Source of the DNA: Holosporales bacterium
GTDB taxonomy: Bacteria > Pseudomonadota > Alphaproteobacteria > Paracaedibacterales > UBA11393
NCBI GenBank assembly: GCA_003542655.1
Contig: DPKF01000133.1
Span: 1 to 9,550 of the forward strand
Direction: 5' to 3'
Length of the DNA: 9,550 nt
Positions 1 through 7,076 of the stretch are shown here, one piece after another. A program made the position numbers and the translations under genes. The notes beneath the pieces were generated by a model that was not told the DNA's origin, made no database searches, and was given only the letters and a program-made list of their open reading frames with translations. Numbering within the stretch: position 1 is the stretch's first letter; the number at the start of each line of letters is the position of its first letter.

Positions 1-390
1 AAAACAGATGAACAGGAAAACAATTTAATAACCCCGCTTATAAAAATTTTAAAGCTGTTTTGGAATGTGCATCCCCGTACGCCTGTGATTTATTACGGCA
101 AGGAAGTAAGCCATTTATACAATAATATTTCAGAACGCGTAAATGGGCCGCTTGTTCTGGGTTATGATCAATACGCCAACATAAGTGTGGCAAATAACCT
201 TAATAGACCTTCGCAAGGGAATTTAGATCCGGACATATTAATAGAAGGGGGAGAAGCGTTAGATACTGCTGTAAATACTATTTTATCTGCCACAAAAAAC
301 CACCCCCATATTTTTAATTTGGGTCACGGTATTAAACCTGAAACCCCCATTAAACATGTGGAAAGAATGCTGCAGTTAGTGCGGGGCTAA
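1..390 (+). CDS. hemE: Uroporphyrinogen decarboxylase, C-terminal part (5' end outside window)
   Basis: The reading frame is open from the first base of the window to the TAA at 388-390, giving 129 residues, so the true start lies upstream. The GTG at 67 is only an internal valine codon. The family catalyses decarboxylation of uroporphyrinogen III to coproporphyrinogen III in cytoplasmic heme synthesis. Visible hallmarks are the C-terminal HemE blocks: a P-x-TPVIYYGK strand, the QGNLDP motif, and near the end PHIFNLGHGI followed by TPIKHVERML. HemE is usually about 340-350 residues, so a little over one third is present. The last codons form the 5' arm and the stop codon lies in the 3' arm of an intrinsic terminator. 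The gene converges with lysS, with 35 bases between the stops. The identification is secure; only the N-terminus is unseen. Confidence 0.95.
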   Translation, partial: KTDEQENNLITPLIKILKLFWNVHPRTPVIYYGKEVSHLYNNISERVNGPLVLGYDQYANISVANNLNRPSQGNLDPDILIEGGEALDTAVNTILSATKNHPHIFNLGHGIKPETPIKHVERMLQLVRG

Positions 391-398
391 CTGCTTTT
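372..398 (+). terminator. Intrinsic terminator of hemE, overlapping its stop codon
   Basis: A perfect 8-bp stem GCAGTTAG (372-379) / CTAACTGC (387-394) with a 7-base loop is followed by TTTT and a T-rich stretch. The hemE TAA (388-390) lies inside the 3' arm. The opposite strand has no T run after the hairpin, so it should not stop lysS transcription coming from the other side. Confidence 0.75.
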
Positions 399-425
399 GT
401 GCCTTCTTTCTTAACATTGTTTAAT

Positions 426-1994
426 TTACAATCCTTTTTCTTCCATAAGGGTGATCATATTTTTCACGCCATATAGCGCAATGAAAGACCCCATACGTGG
501 GCCTTCAGTTTGCCCTAACAATACTTCATACAAGCTTTTAAACCAATCGCGCAAACTGTCATAGGGATATTGCTTACCAACTTCAAAGACAATAAATTGT
601 ATCGCGTCACTATCCGCATTTTCTGGTAGTGCAATTAACCCATCTTTCAATTGCTTCATCGCCTTTATATCCATTTCAGTTGGCGTCTTAAATTGTTTTT
701 TTGGTTTAATAAAGTCTTGATAATAGGCGACCGCATGAATAATAAGCTTATCTAAAAATGGCATCGCTTCAGGTGTTGCACCTTTAATATATCTTTCAAC
801 AAAACTCCATAAAACAGATTTATCTTCTGTATTACAGACAGAGGCAAGATTTAACAAAATACCAAAGCTTAATCCACTTTCAGGTGATGATGGTTTGCCA
901 TTATGAATATGCCAAACTGGGTTTTCAATTTTTGCTGCTTCATCTTGTTCTGTGTACTTTGAAAGCTGCGCTAAATATTCATCAACATTTTTAGGGATGA
1001 CATCAAAAAACAAGCGTTTTGCACGCTTTGGTGTTTGATACATGTAATAACTTAAGCTTTCTGTTGGTGCATATTTTAACCATTCGTCAATCGTTAATCC
1101 ATTCCCTTTTGATTTAGAAATTTTTTGCCCTTCTTCGTCTAGGAAGTGTTCGTAACTTAAATTAAGTGGTGGATTTTCCCCCAAAATTTTACAAACTTGG
1201 CTTGATAATTTAACGGAATCAATCAAATCTTTTCCAGACATTTCATAGTCAACATTAAAGGCTGCCCAGCGCATACCCCAATCGACCTTCCATTGCAACT
1301 TTACGTTGCCTCCTGTGATAGGGAGTTCAACCAATTTCTCTGTTTTTGGATCCTTATAAATGATTGTGTGATCGTCTAATTTACGCTCTAAAACAGGGAC
1401 TTGTAAAACAACGCCTGTTGTTGGGCAAATGGGTAAAAATGGACTATACGTTGCGCGGCGATCAGGGCCAAGCGTTGGCAAAATAACATCCATAATAGCA
1501 TCATAATGATGCATAATTGATTTTAAGGCATCATCAAACTTACCTGATTTATACCATTCTGAGGAACTTTGAAATTCATAATCAAAATTAAAAGAATCTA
1601 AAAAACGGCGCAGCATTGCATTGTTATAGTGGCCTAAACTTTCACATTCTCCGTAAGGATCTGGAACCATGGTTAAAGGTTTTCCAATATGCTGCGCTAA
1701 CATATCTTGATTGGGCAGATTTGTTGGAATTTTTCGAAAACCATCCATATCGTCAGAGAAAGAAAACAAACGTATTGGAATGTCTGTCATTTCTTTCAAG
1801 GCATGACGCACCATGCAGGTTCTAGCGACCTCGCCAAATGTACCTATATGCGGTAAACCAGAAGGCCCATAACCTGTTTCAAGTAAAATATATCCTTTTT
1901 CTGGCTTCACACTTTTTACGTGATGCAAAATTTTGCGTGCCTCTTCAAAAGGCCATGATTTTGTAGCTTGAATAAGATCTTTTGAAATCGGCAT
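426..1994 (-). CDS. lysS: Lysine--tRNA ligase, class I
   Basis: This gene encodes a 522-residue class I lysyl-tRNA synthetase, which charges tRNA-Lys with lysine in the cytoplasm. This form is typical of archaea, spirochaetes and most Alphaproteobacteria and replaces the unrelated class II enzyme. The class I signature is visible: GPSGLPHIG (HIGH-type motif, PHIG at residues 48-51) and KISKS (KMSKS-type motif, 291-295), with a helical anticodon-binding region after it. The frame can begin ten codons upstream at 2024, but no ribosome site precedes that ATG. The ATG at 1994 follows AGGTAAG and yields MPISKDLI, so I prefer it. The length matches the family (about 500-530). It lies 61 bases downstream of the M23 peptidase gene on the same strand and may be the last gene of that unit. 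I see no obvious terminator between its stop and hemE. Confidence 0.95.
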   Translation of the reverse strand: MPISKDLIQATKSWPFEEARKILHHVKSVKPEKGYILLETGYGPSGLPHIGTFGEVARTCMVRHALKEMTDIPIRLFSFSDDMDGFRKIPTNLPNQDMLAQHIGKPLTMVPDPYGECESLGHYNNAMLRRFLDSFNFDYEFQSSSEWYKSGKFDDALKSIMHHYDAIMDVILPTLGPDRRATYSPFLPICPTTGVVLQVPVLERKLDDHTIIYKDPKTEKLVELPITGGNVKLQWKVDWGMRWAAFNVDYEMSGKDLIDSVKLSSQVCKILGENPPLNLSYEHFLDEEGQKISKSKGNGLTIDEWLKYAPTESLSYYMYQTPKRAKRLFFDVIPKNVDEYLAQLSKYTEQDEAAKIENPVWHIHNGKPSSPESGLSFGILLNLASVCNTEDKSVLWSFVERYIKGATPEAMPFLDKLIIHAVAYYQDFIKPKKQFKTPTEMDIKAMKQLKDGLIALPENADSDAIQFIVFEVGKQYPYDSLRDWFKSLYEVLLGQTEGPRMGSFIALYGVKNMITLMEEKGL

Positions 1995-2055
1995 AAACGA
2001 CTTACCTATTGATATGGAACACATAGAACATATTAACCAATACCCATCAAAAAGG

Positions 2056-3360
2056 CTAGAGTTTGCCTTCGCTTATATATACTGTTGGTATGTCTTTCTT
2101 TTTGACGTCCATGTTTATCTTTGTAATATTTTGCTTAAATTTATTAAGATCGCTTCCTTTTAAGGCAAAATTAGGCATTCTTGTAACAGACAATGGGTTT
2201 ACATGCCTATTATTAATAAGCACTTCATAATGTAAATGTGCACCTGTAGAGAGCCCAGTAGAGCCAACATTGCCAATATATTGACGTTGTTTTACATATT
2301 GTCCACGTTTAACTTTTATTTTACTAAGGTGTGCATAAACTGTTTTATAACCGCTATTATGCATGATCGTAATTGTATTACCATAACCACCAGAATACCC
2401 TGCCTGTATTATAACGCCATCACCAGCCGCTAAAACAGGTGTACCTGTACGCGCCCCATAATCAACACCTTTATGGGCACGCTTATATCCCGCGATAGGA
2501 TGCCATCTTCCCGTCAAACTAAATGGAGATGTAATAGGAATGCGCCCATCAAGGGGACGTACTAATGAACTTCTAATAGAGGTGCATTCACCTTTATGAT
2601 TATAATATTCTGTGTTTTTTCCATCTTTAGCAAAACCATATAAACAATGCTCTTTGTTCTTCACCTGAATAGATAAGTATAAAATATTTCCAGATTTAAC
2701 GACCTTACCGTTTTTATCGCAATACACTTCATATAAAAACTTAAAATGATCGTCATGACTATTTTTGTTTCTAACATTCACAACATTGCCCAGGTTCAGC
2801 GCAGCTGTTCGAATAATTTTATTGGGAACGCCATTTTCTTTGGCCGATGCACTGAAACTAGAATCTAATTTATTTGACAAAAATCGAACATCTTTTTGCA
2901 GCAAAAATGGTTTTTTTTCTACCAAATATTGTTTATTTTCTTGTGCTGTAATAACAATTTCAGCGTCCGTTAAATGGTTAAAGCTGAGCTTACTTAGACT
3001 GATATCATTAATGGTACCTGTAAATTCTAAAACAAGTTCTTGTCCAACTTGAAAGGTTAAATTACCAAATTTTTGCTTAATAGCCTTAATAATTCTATCT
3101 GCGTCCTTTTCAGATACACGATTTTCGCATAAAAGACGATTGAGTGAATCGCCCCTTTGAAATGTGACAACCAATGGTTGCATACTCGTTGGTTCATCTT
3201 TATAGTCGATGTCACCACAATCATCATTACCTGCTTCAGCTCCTGAAAAACAATTGAGCGTATTTGTTTGAAGCGATGAATAATAGCTATGCGTTACGAT
3301 AAATAGTGCACAGCTCATGAAAACAAATCCGGTAATAATATTACTATGCTTAAATCTCAA
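2056..3360 (-). CDS. Membrane-anchored M23 family murein endopeptidase (MepM-like)
   Basis: The product is a 434-residue protein of the zinc peptidase M23 type that cuts peptidoglycan cross-links in the periplasm. Residues about 8-24 form one hydrophobic segment, read as a signal anchor. Residues about 63-113 resemble the LysM/OapA-like module (QRGDSLNRLL ... VGQELVLEF). The catalytic LytM domain covers about 268-390: HKGVD supplies H296 and D300, YAHLS contains H344, and HLHYE gives H375 and H377. All expected zinc-binding and catalytic positions are present. A tail of about 45 residues follows. The start is a TTG at 3360, chosen because AAGGGG sits six bases before it; the next in-frame ATG (codon 15) would cut into the anchor. 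The domain order and length match E. coli MepM (about 440 residues), but orthology is inferred. It lies between a Nudix-like gene and lysS. Confidence 0.9.
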   Translation of the reverse strand: MRFKHSNIITGFVFMSCALFIVTHSYYSSLQTNTLNCFSGAEAGNDDCGDIDYKDEPTSMQPLVVTFQRGDSLNRLLCENRVSEKDADRIIKAIKQKFGNLTFQVGQELVLEFTGTINDISLSKLSFNHLTDAEIVITAQENKQYLVEKKPFLLQKDVRFLSNKLDSSFSASAKENGVPNKIIRTAALNLGNVVNVRNKNSHDDHFKFLYEVYCDKNGKVVKSGNILYLSIQVKNKEHCLYGFAKDGKNTEYYNHKGECTSIRSSLVRPLDGRIPITSPFSLTGRWHPIAGYKRAHKGVDYGARTGTPVLAAGDGVIIQAGYSGGYGNTITIMHNSGYKTVYAHLSKIKVKRGQYVKQRQYIGNVGSTGLSTGAHLHYEVLINNRHVNPLSVTRMPNFALKGSDLNKFKQNITKINMDVKKKDIPTVYISEGKL

Positions 3361-3382
3361 CGGGTGCCCCTTCAGTAAATAA

Positions 3383-3469
3383 ATCCTTTATAACATATTA
3401 TATACTTACATTTTACATATATTTTTGTCAAACCATGCAGGATAATATTTATTACCTTAAATAAAGGAT
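3383..3469. repeat. 9-bp inverted repeat around the M23 promoter region
   Basis: ATCCTTTAT at 3383-3391 is matched by ATAAAGGAT at 3461-3469, exact over 9 bp and separated by 69 bases. The arms bracket the candidate promoter. They could be paired regulator half-sites or chance in AT-rich DNA. Confidence 0.3.
3397..3431 (-). promoter_or_regulatory. Candidate promoter for the M23 gene
   Basis: On the minus strand a consensus TTGACA (3426-3431) and a consensus TATAAT (3397-3402) lie in the 109-base gap. They are 23 bases apart, too far for a standard sigma-70 pair, so only the -10 box may be functional. It would start transcription about 30 bases before the TTG start codon. Confidence 0.35.
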
Positions 3470-4318
3470 CTATTTGTCTTGTTTAAGAGATTGAATCACT
3501 TTCATAAAACGGTCTTTTAGCCATTGTGACGGTTTGAAATGATATTGTTTTCCATCAATGCTAACACTTAAACCATCGTCACTAAAATCATTAATTGAAG
3601 CCCATCCTGCCCACAACACTTCATCACCTTCAAGTTTTGTAACAGGTCTTTCATCTGATGTAATATGTATCAAGACATTACGTACATATGCAACTTGTGT
3701 ATCTAACGGTTCAAGATCTATAATTTTTGTATTTGGATCAGCCAATAATGGTAATAAATCAACACCTGTTTCTTCTAAAGTTTCCCGCAAAGCAGTGCTG
3801 AGTAAATCGCTATCAAGTGTATAATGAGGGTTTTTTGCGGTCTCCTTATGTTCGTTTAGTGCTTGTTCATAAAAATGTTTTCTGTTTTTATATGCATCAC
3901 CACCCAGCTTTTCTATTTTACGCTCCATGCTTTCTGTGACCATATGCGGAATATGTGTTTCATCATAAGTACCATTATAAAAACCTGCTGGGTTTTCAAA
4001 AAACTCTTTTATTGTGCCATCGGTATCCTTACGCATTTGCCGCGTAATCAGAACATGAGGTTTTTCTTTTTTTTGACGATCATGCCATACAATTGTTGCT
4101 GTTGCGCCTGTTGGCCTTGCTTTAAACAACCCTATATAAAGTGGAGGCGTCGTTTTGCCAGTATCATAAACTTGTTGGCGCCAGTTTGTTTGATGATTTA
4201 AAATAACTTGCAATGACTGTTCTAAGCTTGGTTTACTGGTTATGTTTAAATAGACCAAACCAAGAACCAATATACTTAATAGCCCTATTAATAATTGATT
4301 TTTTGATTTTTTTAACAT
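3470..4318 (-). CDS. Membrane-anchored Nudix-like hydrolase
   Basis: A 282-residue protein has a single N-terminal hydrophobic segment (about residues 8-24), so it is probably held in the inner membrane with the rest outside the cytoplasm. The Nudix signature is partly present: R178-E179, E182-E183 and G185-V186 match the RExxEExGU core that binds the metal. The expected upstream Gly and Glu of the box are not at their positions (Pro and Ser instead). The sequence NPAG at 109-112 resembles the usual PGG turn, but it lies about 60 residues earlier, so a long charged insertion seems to separate the turn from the catalytic helix. Nudix enzymes hydrolyse nucleoside diphosphates linked to another group; the substrate cannot be read here. 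The ATG at 4318 has only a weak ribosome site. The gene is 85 bases downstream of pgi and 109 upstream of the M23 gene. Confidence 0.65.
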   Translation of the reverse strand: MLKKSKNQLLIGLLSILVLGLVYLNITSKPSLEQSLQVILNHQTNWRQQVYDTGKTTPPLYIGLFKARPTGATATIVWHDRQKKEKPHVLITRQMRKDTDGTIKEFFENPAGFYNGTYDETHIPHMVTESMERKIEKLGGDAYKNRKHFYEQALNEHKETAKNPHYTLDSDLLSTALRETLEETGVDLLPLLADPNTKIIDLEPLDTQVAYVRNVLIHITSDERPVTKLEGDEVLWAGWASINDFSDDGLSVSIDGKQYHFKPSQWLKDRFMKVIQSLKQDK

Positions 4319-4403
4319 ATATACGACTTTCTTAAGAATTTATACCTAATATAAAACGCTTCTCTAAATTTCACAATAGTGACATTATTGAGCTCTTTGA
4401 TCG

Positions 4404-5609
4404 TTATTTTCCGTTTTCTAAATAGGCCATAGCACGAATTTTACTCTCTTCAACCGCAGGCTGATCAAAGGGGTCCACGCCTAATAAATACGCCGTTGCC
4501 ATTGTCTCTATCATATAAAATGCCATTAATTCCCCCATCTCATATTCATTAAGCTGCGCTAGTGATATTTTTCTAAGCAAGCAGCCATTTGATTTCAATG
4601 TATCAAACGTTCCTTGTTCCTCTGCCTTAAACAGTGCCCCCATTGTTTTACCTTCCAGGGTTTTAAATGATTTATGGTCTATACCTGTTGCTGGCACTAA
4701 ATCTGTTTCTTTGTGGCTATCAACAGTAATAAACGTAATAAATTTATCACGGGGTCCATCCAAATAAAGCTGCAGTTGGGAATGTTGATCCACAGCACCA
4801 AGTGCCCGCACAGGTGTTAAGCCAAGTCGTTTATTATTATGCTGCTTTCCTAAACTCTCCCCCCATAATTGGCAGAACCATTCAGAAAATAATTCTAGAT
4901 ACTGACTATAGACCATCATAACAGATTGATTAATACTCTGTTCTTTGTGAATGTGTGCTGTGTGCATAGCGCCTTGCAACAAATCTGTTAAATCCGATTT
5001 TTCTATCAAATCGCGCGCACCTTGCCGAAACTTAGAAAAACCAAAATCACAAAGACCTGCAATAATAGCGCCAACCGATGTAAACACGTTATAGCGCCCA
5101 CCAATATCTGTTGGGTGATCAAATGCTAGCAAACGATGCTTTTTGGCAAATAAACGCAGGGCATTATCTGTCGGTTCTGTTAAAACAGCGCATTGCTTTT
5201 GCCAGTCAATATTTTGTTTTTCATATTGCTGAACCGTTAATAGCAACTGCATTAAGGGCTCTGCCGTATTGCCAGATTTTGAAATGCAAATAATGGCTGT
5301 ATTTTTTAAATCTAAGATATTTAGTTGATACAAAAAAGCTGCAGGATCAATATTATCAACAAAGTGTAATGTTGGTTTGCCTGCATTTTTTAATGCATAC
5401 AAAGCTTGACCACCAAGACTGGATCCACCAATACCAAATATCAAAACATCGCTATAAATTTTAAATGTTTGAATACCTGCATATACATTAAGGACAGATG
5501 CATCATCTTGAAGCGATGTAAACACTGGCAAGGTTTGAAATAAGCCTTTAATATAATTATTTAGCTGATCATGTGCGCCATATGCTGGCCATTCATTTTG
5601 AAACTTCAT
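4404..5609 (-). CDS. pgi: Glucose-6-phosphate isomerase, short form
   Basis: The product (401 residues) interconverts glucose 6-phosphate and fructose 6-phosphate in the cytoplasm. Sugar isomerase (SIS) features are clear: FGIGGSSLGGQAL (58-70), the phosphate loop ISKSGNTAE (109-117) and GGRYNVFTSVG (170-180). Catalytic residues expected for the family are visible: E251 in WGESLGK, H276 in VDQHSQLQL, and K390 in FDQPAVEESK. It is much shorter than the E. coli enzyme (about 550) and lacks its N-terminal extension, but it fits the compact form seen in some bacteria and is complete at both ends. The ATG at 5609 starts MKFQNEWP; the preceding AAAGAA is a weak ribosome site. It is the most upstream gene of the minus-strand run and is divergent from the HTH gene pair. 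Its presence shows that a glycolysis/gluconeogenesis branch is retained. Confidence 0.93.
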   Translation of the reverse strand: MKFQNEWPAYGAHDQLNNYIKGLFQTLPVFTSLQDDASVLNVYAGIQTFKIYSDVLIFGIGGSSLGGQALYALKNAGKPTLHFVDNIDPAAFLYQLNILDLKNTAIICISKSGNTAEPLMQLLLTVQQYEKQNIDWQKQCAVLTEPTDNALRLFAKKHRLLAFDHPTDIGGRYNVFTSVGAIIAGLCDFGFSKFRQGARDLIEKSDLTDLLQGAMHTAHIHKEQSINQSVMMVYSQYLELFSEWFCQLWGESLGKQHNNKRLGLTPVRALGAVDQHSQLQLYLDGPRDKFITFITVDSHKETDLVPATGIDHKSFKTLEGKTMGALFKAEEQGTFDTLKSNGCLLRKISLAQLNEYEMGELMAFYMIETMATAYLLGVDPFDQPAVEESKIRAMAYLENGK

Positions 5610-5770
5610 TTTTAAACATTCTTTATTTTAGTATTTTTTAAAAGCATAGCATTTCTATACCCTTAAAACTATGTGAAGTTATCGTACCTATTCTAGATTA
5701 CAACGATCATACTTATATTAATAAAATTTTAATAAATTTTTATGGGAGATATTGTATTTGACTGAGGGTT

Positions 5771-5813
5771 TTTATTATGCAAATATCTAGACATGAGAAA
5801 AACGCATAATAAA
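5771..5813. repeat. 10-bp inverted repeat upstream of the HTH gene
   Basis: TTTATTATGC at 5771-5780 is followed, 23 bases later, by its exact complement GCATAATAAA at 5804-5813. Each arm contains a -10-like hexamer (TATTAT in the first on the + strand, CATAAT in the second). The layout suits two operator half-sites or a stem in the leader RNA. It lies 30-72 bases before the HTH gene start, in the 233-base intergenic region shared with pgi (5610-5842). The rest of that region is AT-rich with no further clear feature. Confidence 0.5.
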
Positions 5814-5819
5814 TATGCG
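5803..5819. promoter_or_regulatory. Compact palindrome, candidate operator or leader hairpin
   Basis: CGCATA (5803-5808), five bases ATAAA, then TATGCG (5814-5819) form a perfect 6-bp inverted repeat. It shares bases 5804-5813 with the right arm of the longer repeat at 5771-5813, so in RNA the two pairings would exclude each other. It ends 23 bases before the HTH start codon. The function is inferred from position only. Confidence 0.4.
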
Positions 5820-5842
5820 ATTAATTCATAGGGATAATTTTT

Positions 5843-6319
5843 ATGACAACATGGAAGCAAACCGAAATACAACGTTTAAAAGACTACTACACACAAGGCC
5901 TGCCAATTAAAAAAATAGCAGAGCATTTAGGACGTTCCCAAACAGCACTGAGTAAAGCCATTACAAGATTTAACTTACTGCAATATCGCCCGCCACAAAC
6001 AATAAGAAGAGACTATAAACATTTTTTAGATAACACACTTGGAACGCCCCCCATTAAACAAAGTCAAAAAACAATTTTTATTAAGCGGTTTTTCGCACTA
6101 GAAACACGTGAAAAATGGGTTGATTTCAAAGATGTATTATACTTTTTATCGCAACAAAATATTAAGGTGAATATGTTGCATAAAGCGAATAACGATGGAG
6201 AAGCTTTATATAGTTTAAATAATAAAACGGTTGTGTCTTCTCAAATACTGCTCGTTGCAAACAGAATTCGCGTAGAAAATGCAGACGTACCTTTTAAGGT
6301 TAAAAATTTATCTTGGTAG
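5843..6319 (+). CDS. GcrA-like helix-turn-helix protein, unknown target
   Basis: This gene encodes 158 residues. The first 46 or so (W4, then IAEHLGRSQTALSKAITRF at 25-43) read as a Myb/homeodomain-type helix-turn-helix of the kind found at the N-terminus of the alphaproteobacterial cell-cycle regulator GcrA, where a leading Trp and an IAxxLG-S/T-x-x-A pattern recur. The rest does not look like GcrA. It is a basic linker (about 50-90) and a C-terminal part beginning KWVDFKDVLYFL and ending in the segment 130-156 rich in V, I and L. I do not recognise that domain. AGGGA lies 8 bases before the ATG. The next gene starts 13 bases after the stop, so the two are almost surely co-transcribed. The palindromes just upstream suggest self-regulation, which is inference. 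DNA binding is likely; the regulated genes are unknown. Confidence 0.7.
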   Translation: MTTWKQTEIQRLKDYYTQGLPIKKIAEHLGRSQTALSKAITRFNLLQYRPPQTIRRDYKHFLDNTLGTPPIKQSQKTIFIKRFFALETREKWVDFKDVLYFLSQQNIKVNMLHKANNDGEALYSLNNKTVVSSQILLVANRIRVENADVPFKVKNLSW

Positions 6320-6332
6320 AAGGAATAAAAAA

Positions 6333-6743
6333 ATGATGACGCTTCAAACACTTTATGACACAAAACAAATTACACGAACAGATTTTCTTGCAGGCAAGTT
6401 ATACTATCAAATACGAAGGCGTGTTTTACGATCAAAATCAATCCAAAATACCTTACATGAATCCTCCACACACAAACTATTAAGAACAAAAGGACAAACC
6501 ATCGACCCTTATCAATCAGCAGAGTTAGAAAATTTTTGGGATAGATTAGAAGACTATTTCAAATTTGACCAACAAAAGCCTTTAGCCATACTAGATTTCA
6601 TAACAGGGCTACAAGAATCTAAGGTTCATATGACTGTACGTTCTATAAAAACAGCACTTAAGCAAATGAATAAAATACTAAAACATACAGATATTATTAA
6701 TATAATGCGCACGGTTATGCTGTTTATTTACGTTTTAATATAA
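6333..6743 (+). CDS. Small protein resembling DUF6456, partner of the HTH gene
   Basis: I take the ATG at 6333, preceded by AAGGA, giving 136 residues. The frame could open at 6279, but that would overlap the upstream gene and has no ribosome site. Near the N-terminus, ITRTDFLAGKLYYQIRRRV resembles the 'usually Gly after an A' opening of alphaproteobacterial DUF6456 proteins. Residues 84-117 (LAILDFITGL, then TVRSIKTALKQMNKIL) follow the DUF6456 pattern in which a buried helix is followed by R-S-x-K and a leucine-rich helix. This is pattern resemblance from memory, not a search result. The last dozen residues are hydrophobic (VMLFIYVLI) and unlike the rest. They might be a real tail or the product of a late frameshift. 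No enzyme motif is visible. DUF6456 proteins often go with HTH domains, which fits the neighbour. Confidence 0.6.
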   Translation: MMTLQTLYDTKQITRTDFLAGKLYYQIRRRVLRSKSIQNTLHESSTHKLLRTKGQTIDPYQSAELENFWDRLEDYFKFDQQKPLAILDFITGLQESKVHMTVRSIKTALKQMNKILKHTDIINIMRTVMLFIYVLI

Positions 6744-6755
6744 TTGAGTTTGGGT

Positions 6756-6787
6756 AGTGATTGTGTATTAAGTACATATTACTTTTT
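6756..6787 (+). terminator. Intrinsic terminator of the HTH/DUF6456-like operon
   Basis: A stem of 6 + 5 bp with one bulged T (6762) pairs 6756-6767 with 6773-6783 around a TTAAG loop, including two G-U pairs, and runs into TTTTT at 6783-6787. It starts 12 bases after the second gene's stop. The opposite strand lacks a T run. Confidence 0.6.
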
Positions 6788-6987
6788 CAATGAATGTTTG
6801 GTTCACTGCCCTCACTTTTTTTTATTCTTTTTGTTGCAGCTTGCTTATGTAAGACTTTAAAACCCCAATTCTGGATTAAAAAATTATTGTTAATAGCTAA
6901 AGCTGATTTATCCGAAACACTATTTTGAGATGCTATTTTTGACATAATTAGTTTCTGATGGGGTCCACCCGGAACACCACGCAGCAT
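6787..6987 (-). CDS. Doubtful 66-codon ORF, unrecognised
   Basis: The frame encodes 66 residues, starting MLRGVPGGPHQKL and ending in a Lys/Ser-rich tail, with no domain that I recognise. In its favour, a purine-rich AGAGGGG sits six bases before the ATG. Against it, the start lies in a GC-rich patch unlike the surrounding DNA, the frame stays open twelve codons upstream of the ATG, and the composition of the second half looks like random AT-rich translation. Its stop overlaps the terminator of the opposite operon. It begins 89 bases downstream of mreC, where mreD often sits, but it is far too short and too polar to be MreD. It may be a remnant or a by-product of a structured RNA or repeat element. 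Confidence 0.25.
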   Translation of the reverse strand: MLRGVPGGPHQKLIMSKIASQNSVSDKSALAINNNFLIQNWGFKVLHKQAATKRIKKSEGSEPNIH

Positions 6988-7076
6988 CGTCCACCCCTCT
7001 AGGCTTTTATTGCCGTACCTTTAAGGTATCACTTATTTCTTTATAAATCGTTAATCCCGAATTGGGGTTCATAAGC

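Larger units (their letters stand above)
6744..7076. other. Gene-poor interval with a GC-rich patch and repeated 8-mer
   Basis: This 333-base stretch lies between the HTH operon and mreC. It contains the + strand terminator at 6756-6787, the doubtful small ORF, and a GC-rich patch at about 6958-7000. Within that patch GTCCACCC occurs twice as a direct repeat (6963-6970 and 6989-6996). A 13-base near-palindrome TACCTTTAAGGTA follows at about 7016-7028. I saw no convincing terminator for mreC and no rRNA, tmRNA, RNase P or SRP RNA core. Confidence 0.5.

Noticed and set aside
1992..2024. Longer lysS start at the upstream ATG
   Set aside because: No ribosome site precedes it, and the extra ten residues are not part of the class I LysRS fold; the ATG at 1994 has AGGTAAG upstream.
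2236..3052. Plus-strand ORFs opposite the M23 gene
   Set aside because: They are antisense to a well-conserved gene, start without ribosome sites and have no recognisable domain.
5843..6743. The HTH pair as part of a prophage
   Set aside because: No integrase, terminase, capsid or tail genes flank it, and its base composition matches its neighbours.
6787..7040. tmRNA, RNase P RNA or SRP RNA in the GC-rich interval
   Set aside because: I looked for the tmRNA ends and an ALAA-type tag, the RNase P GAAAGUCCGG core and the SRP GGAAGGAAGCAGCC core and found none.
7060..7076. Hairpin just after the mreC stop as a terminator
   Set aside because: The stem AATCCC/GGGGTT is short with a G-U pair on one strand, weaker still on the mreC strand, and no T run follows.
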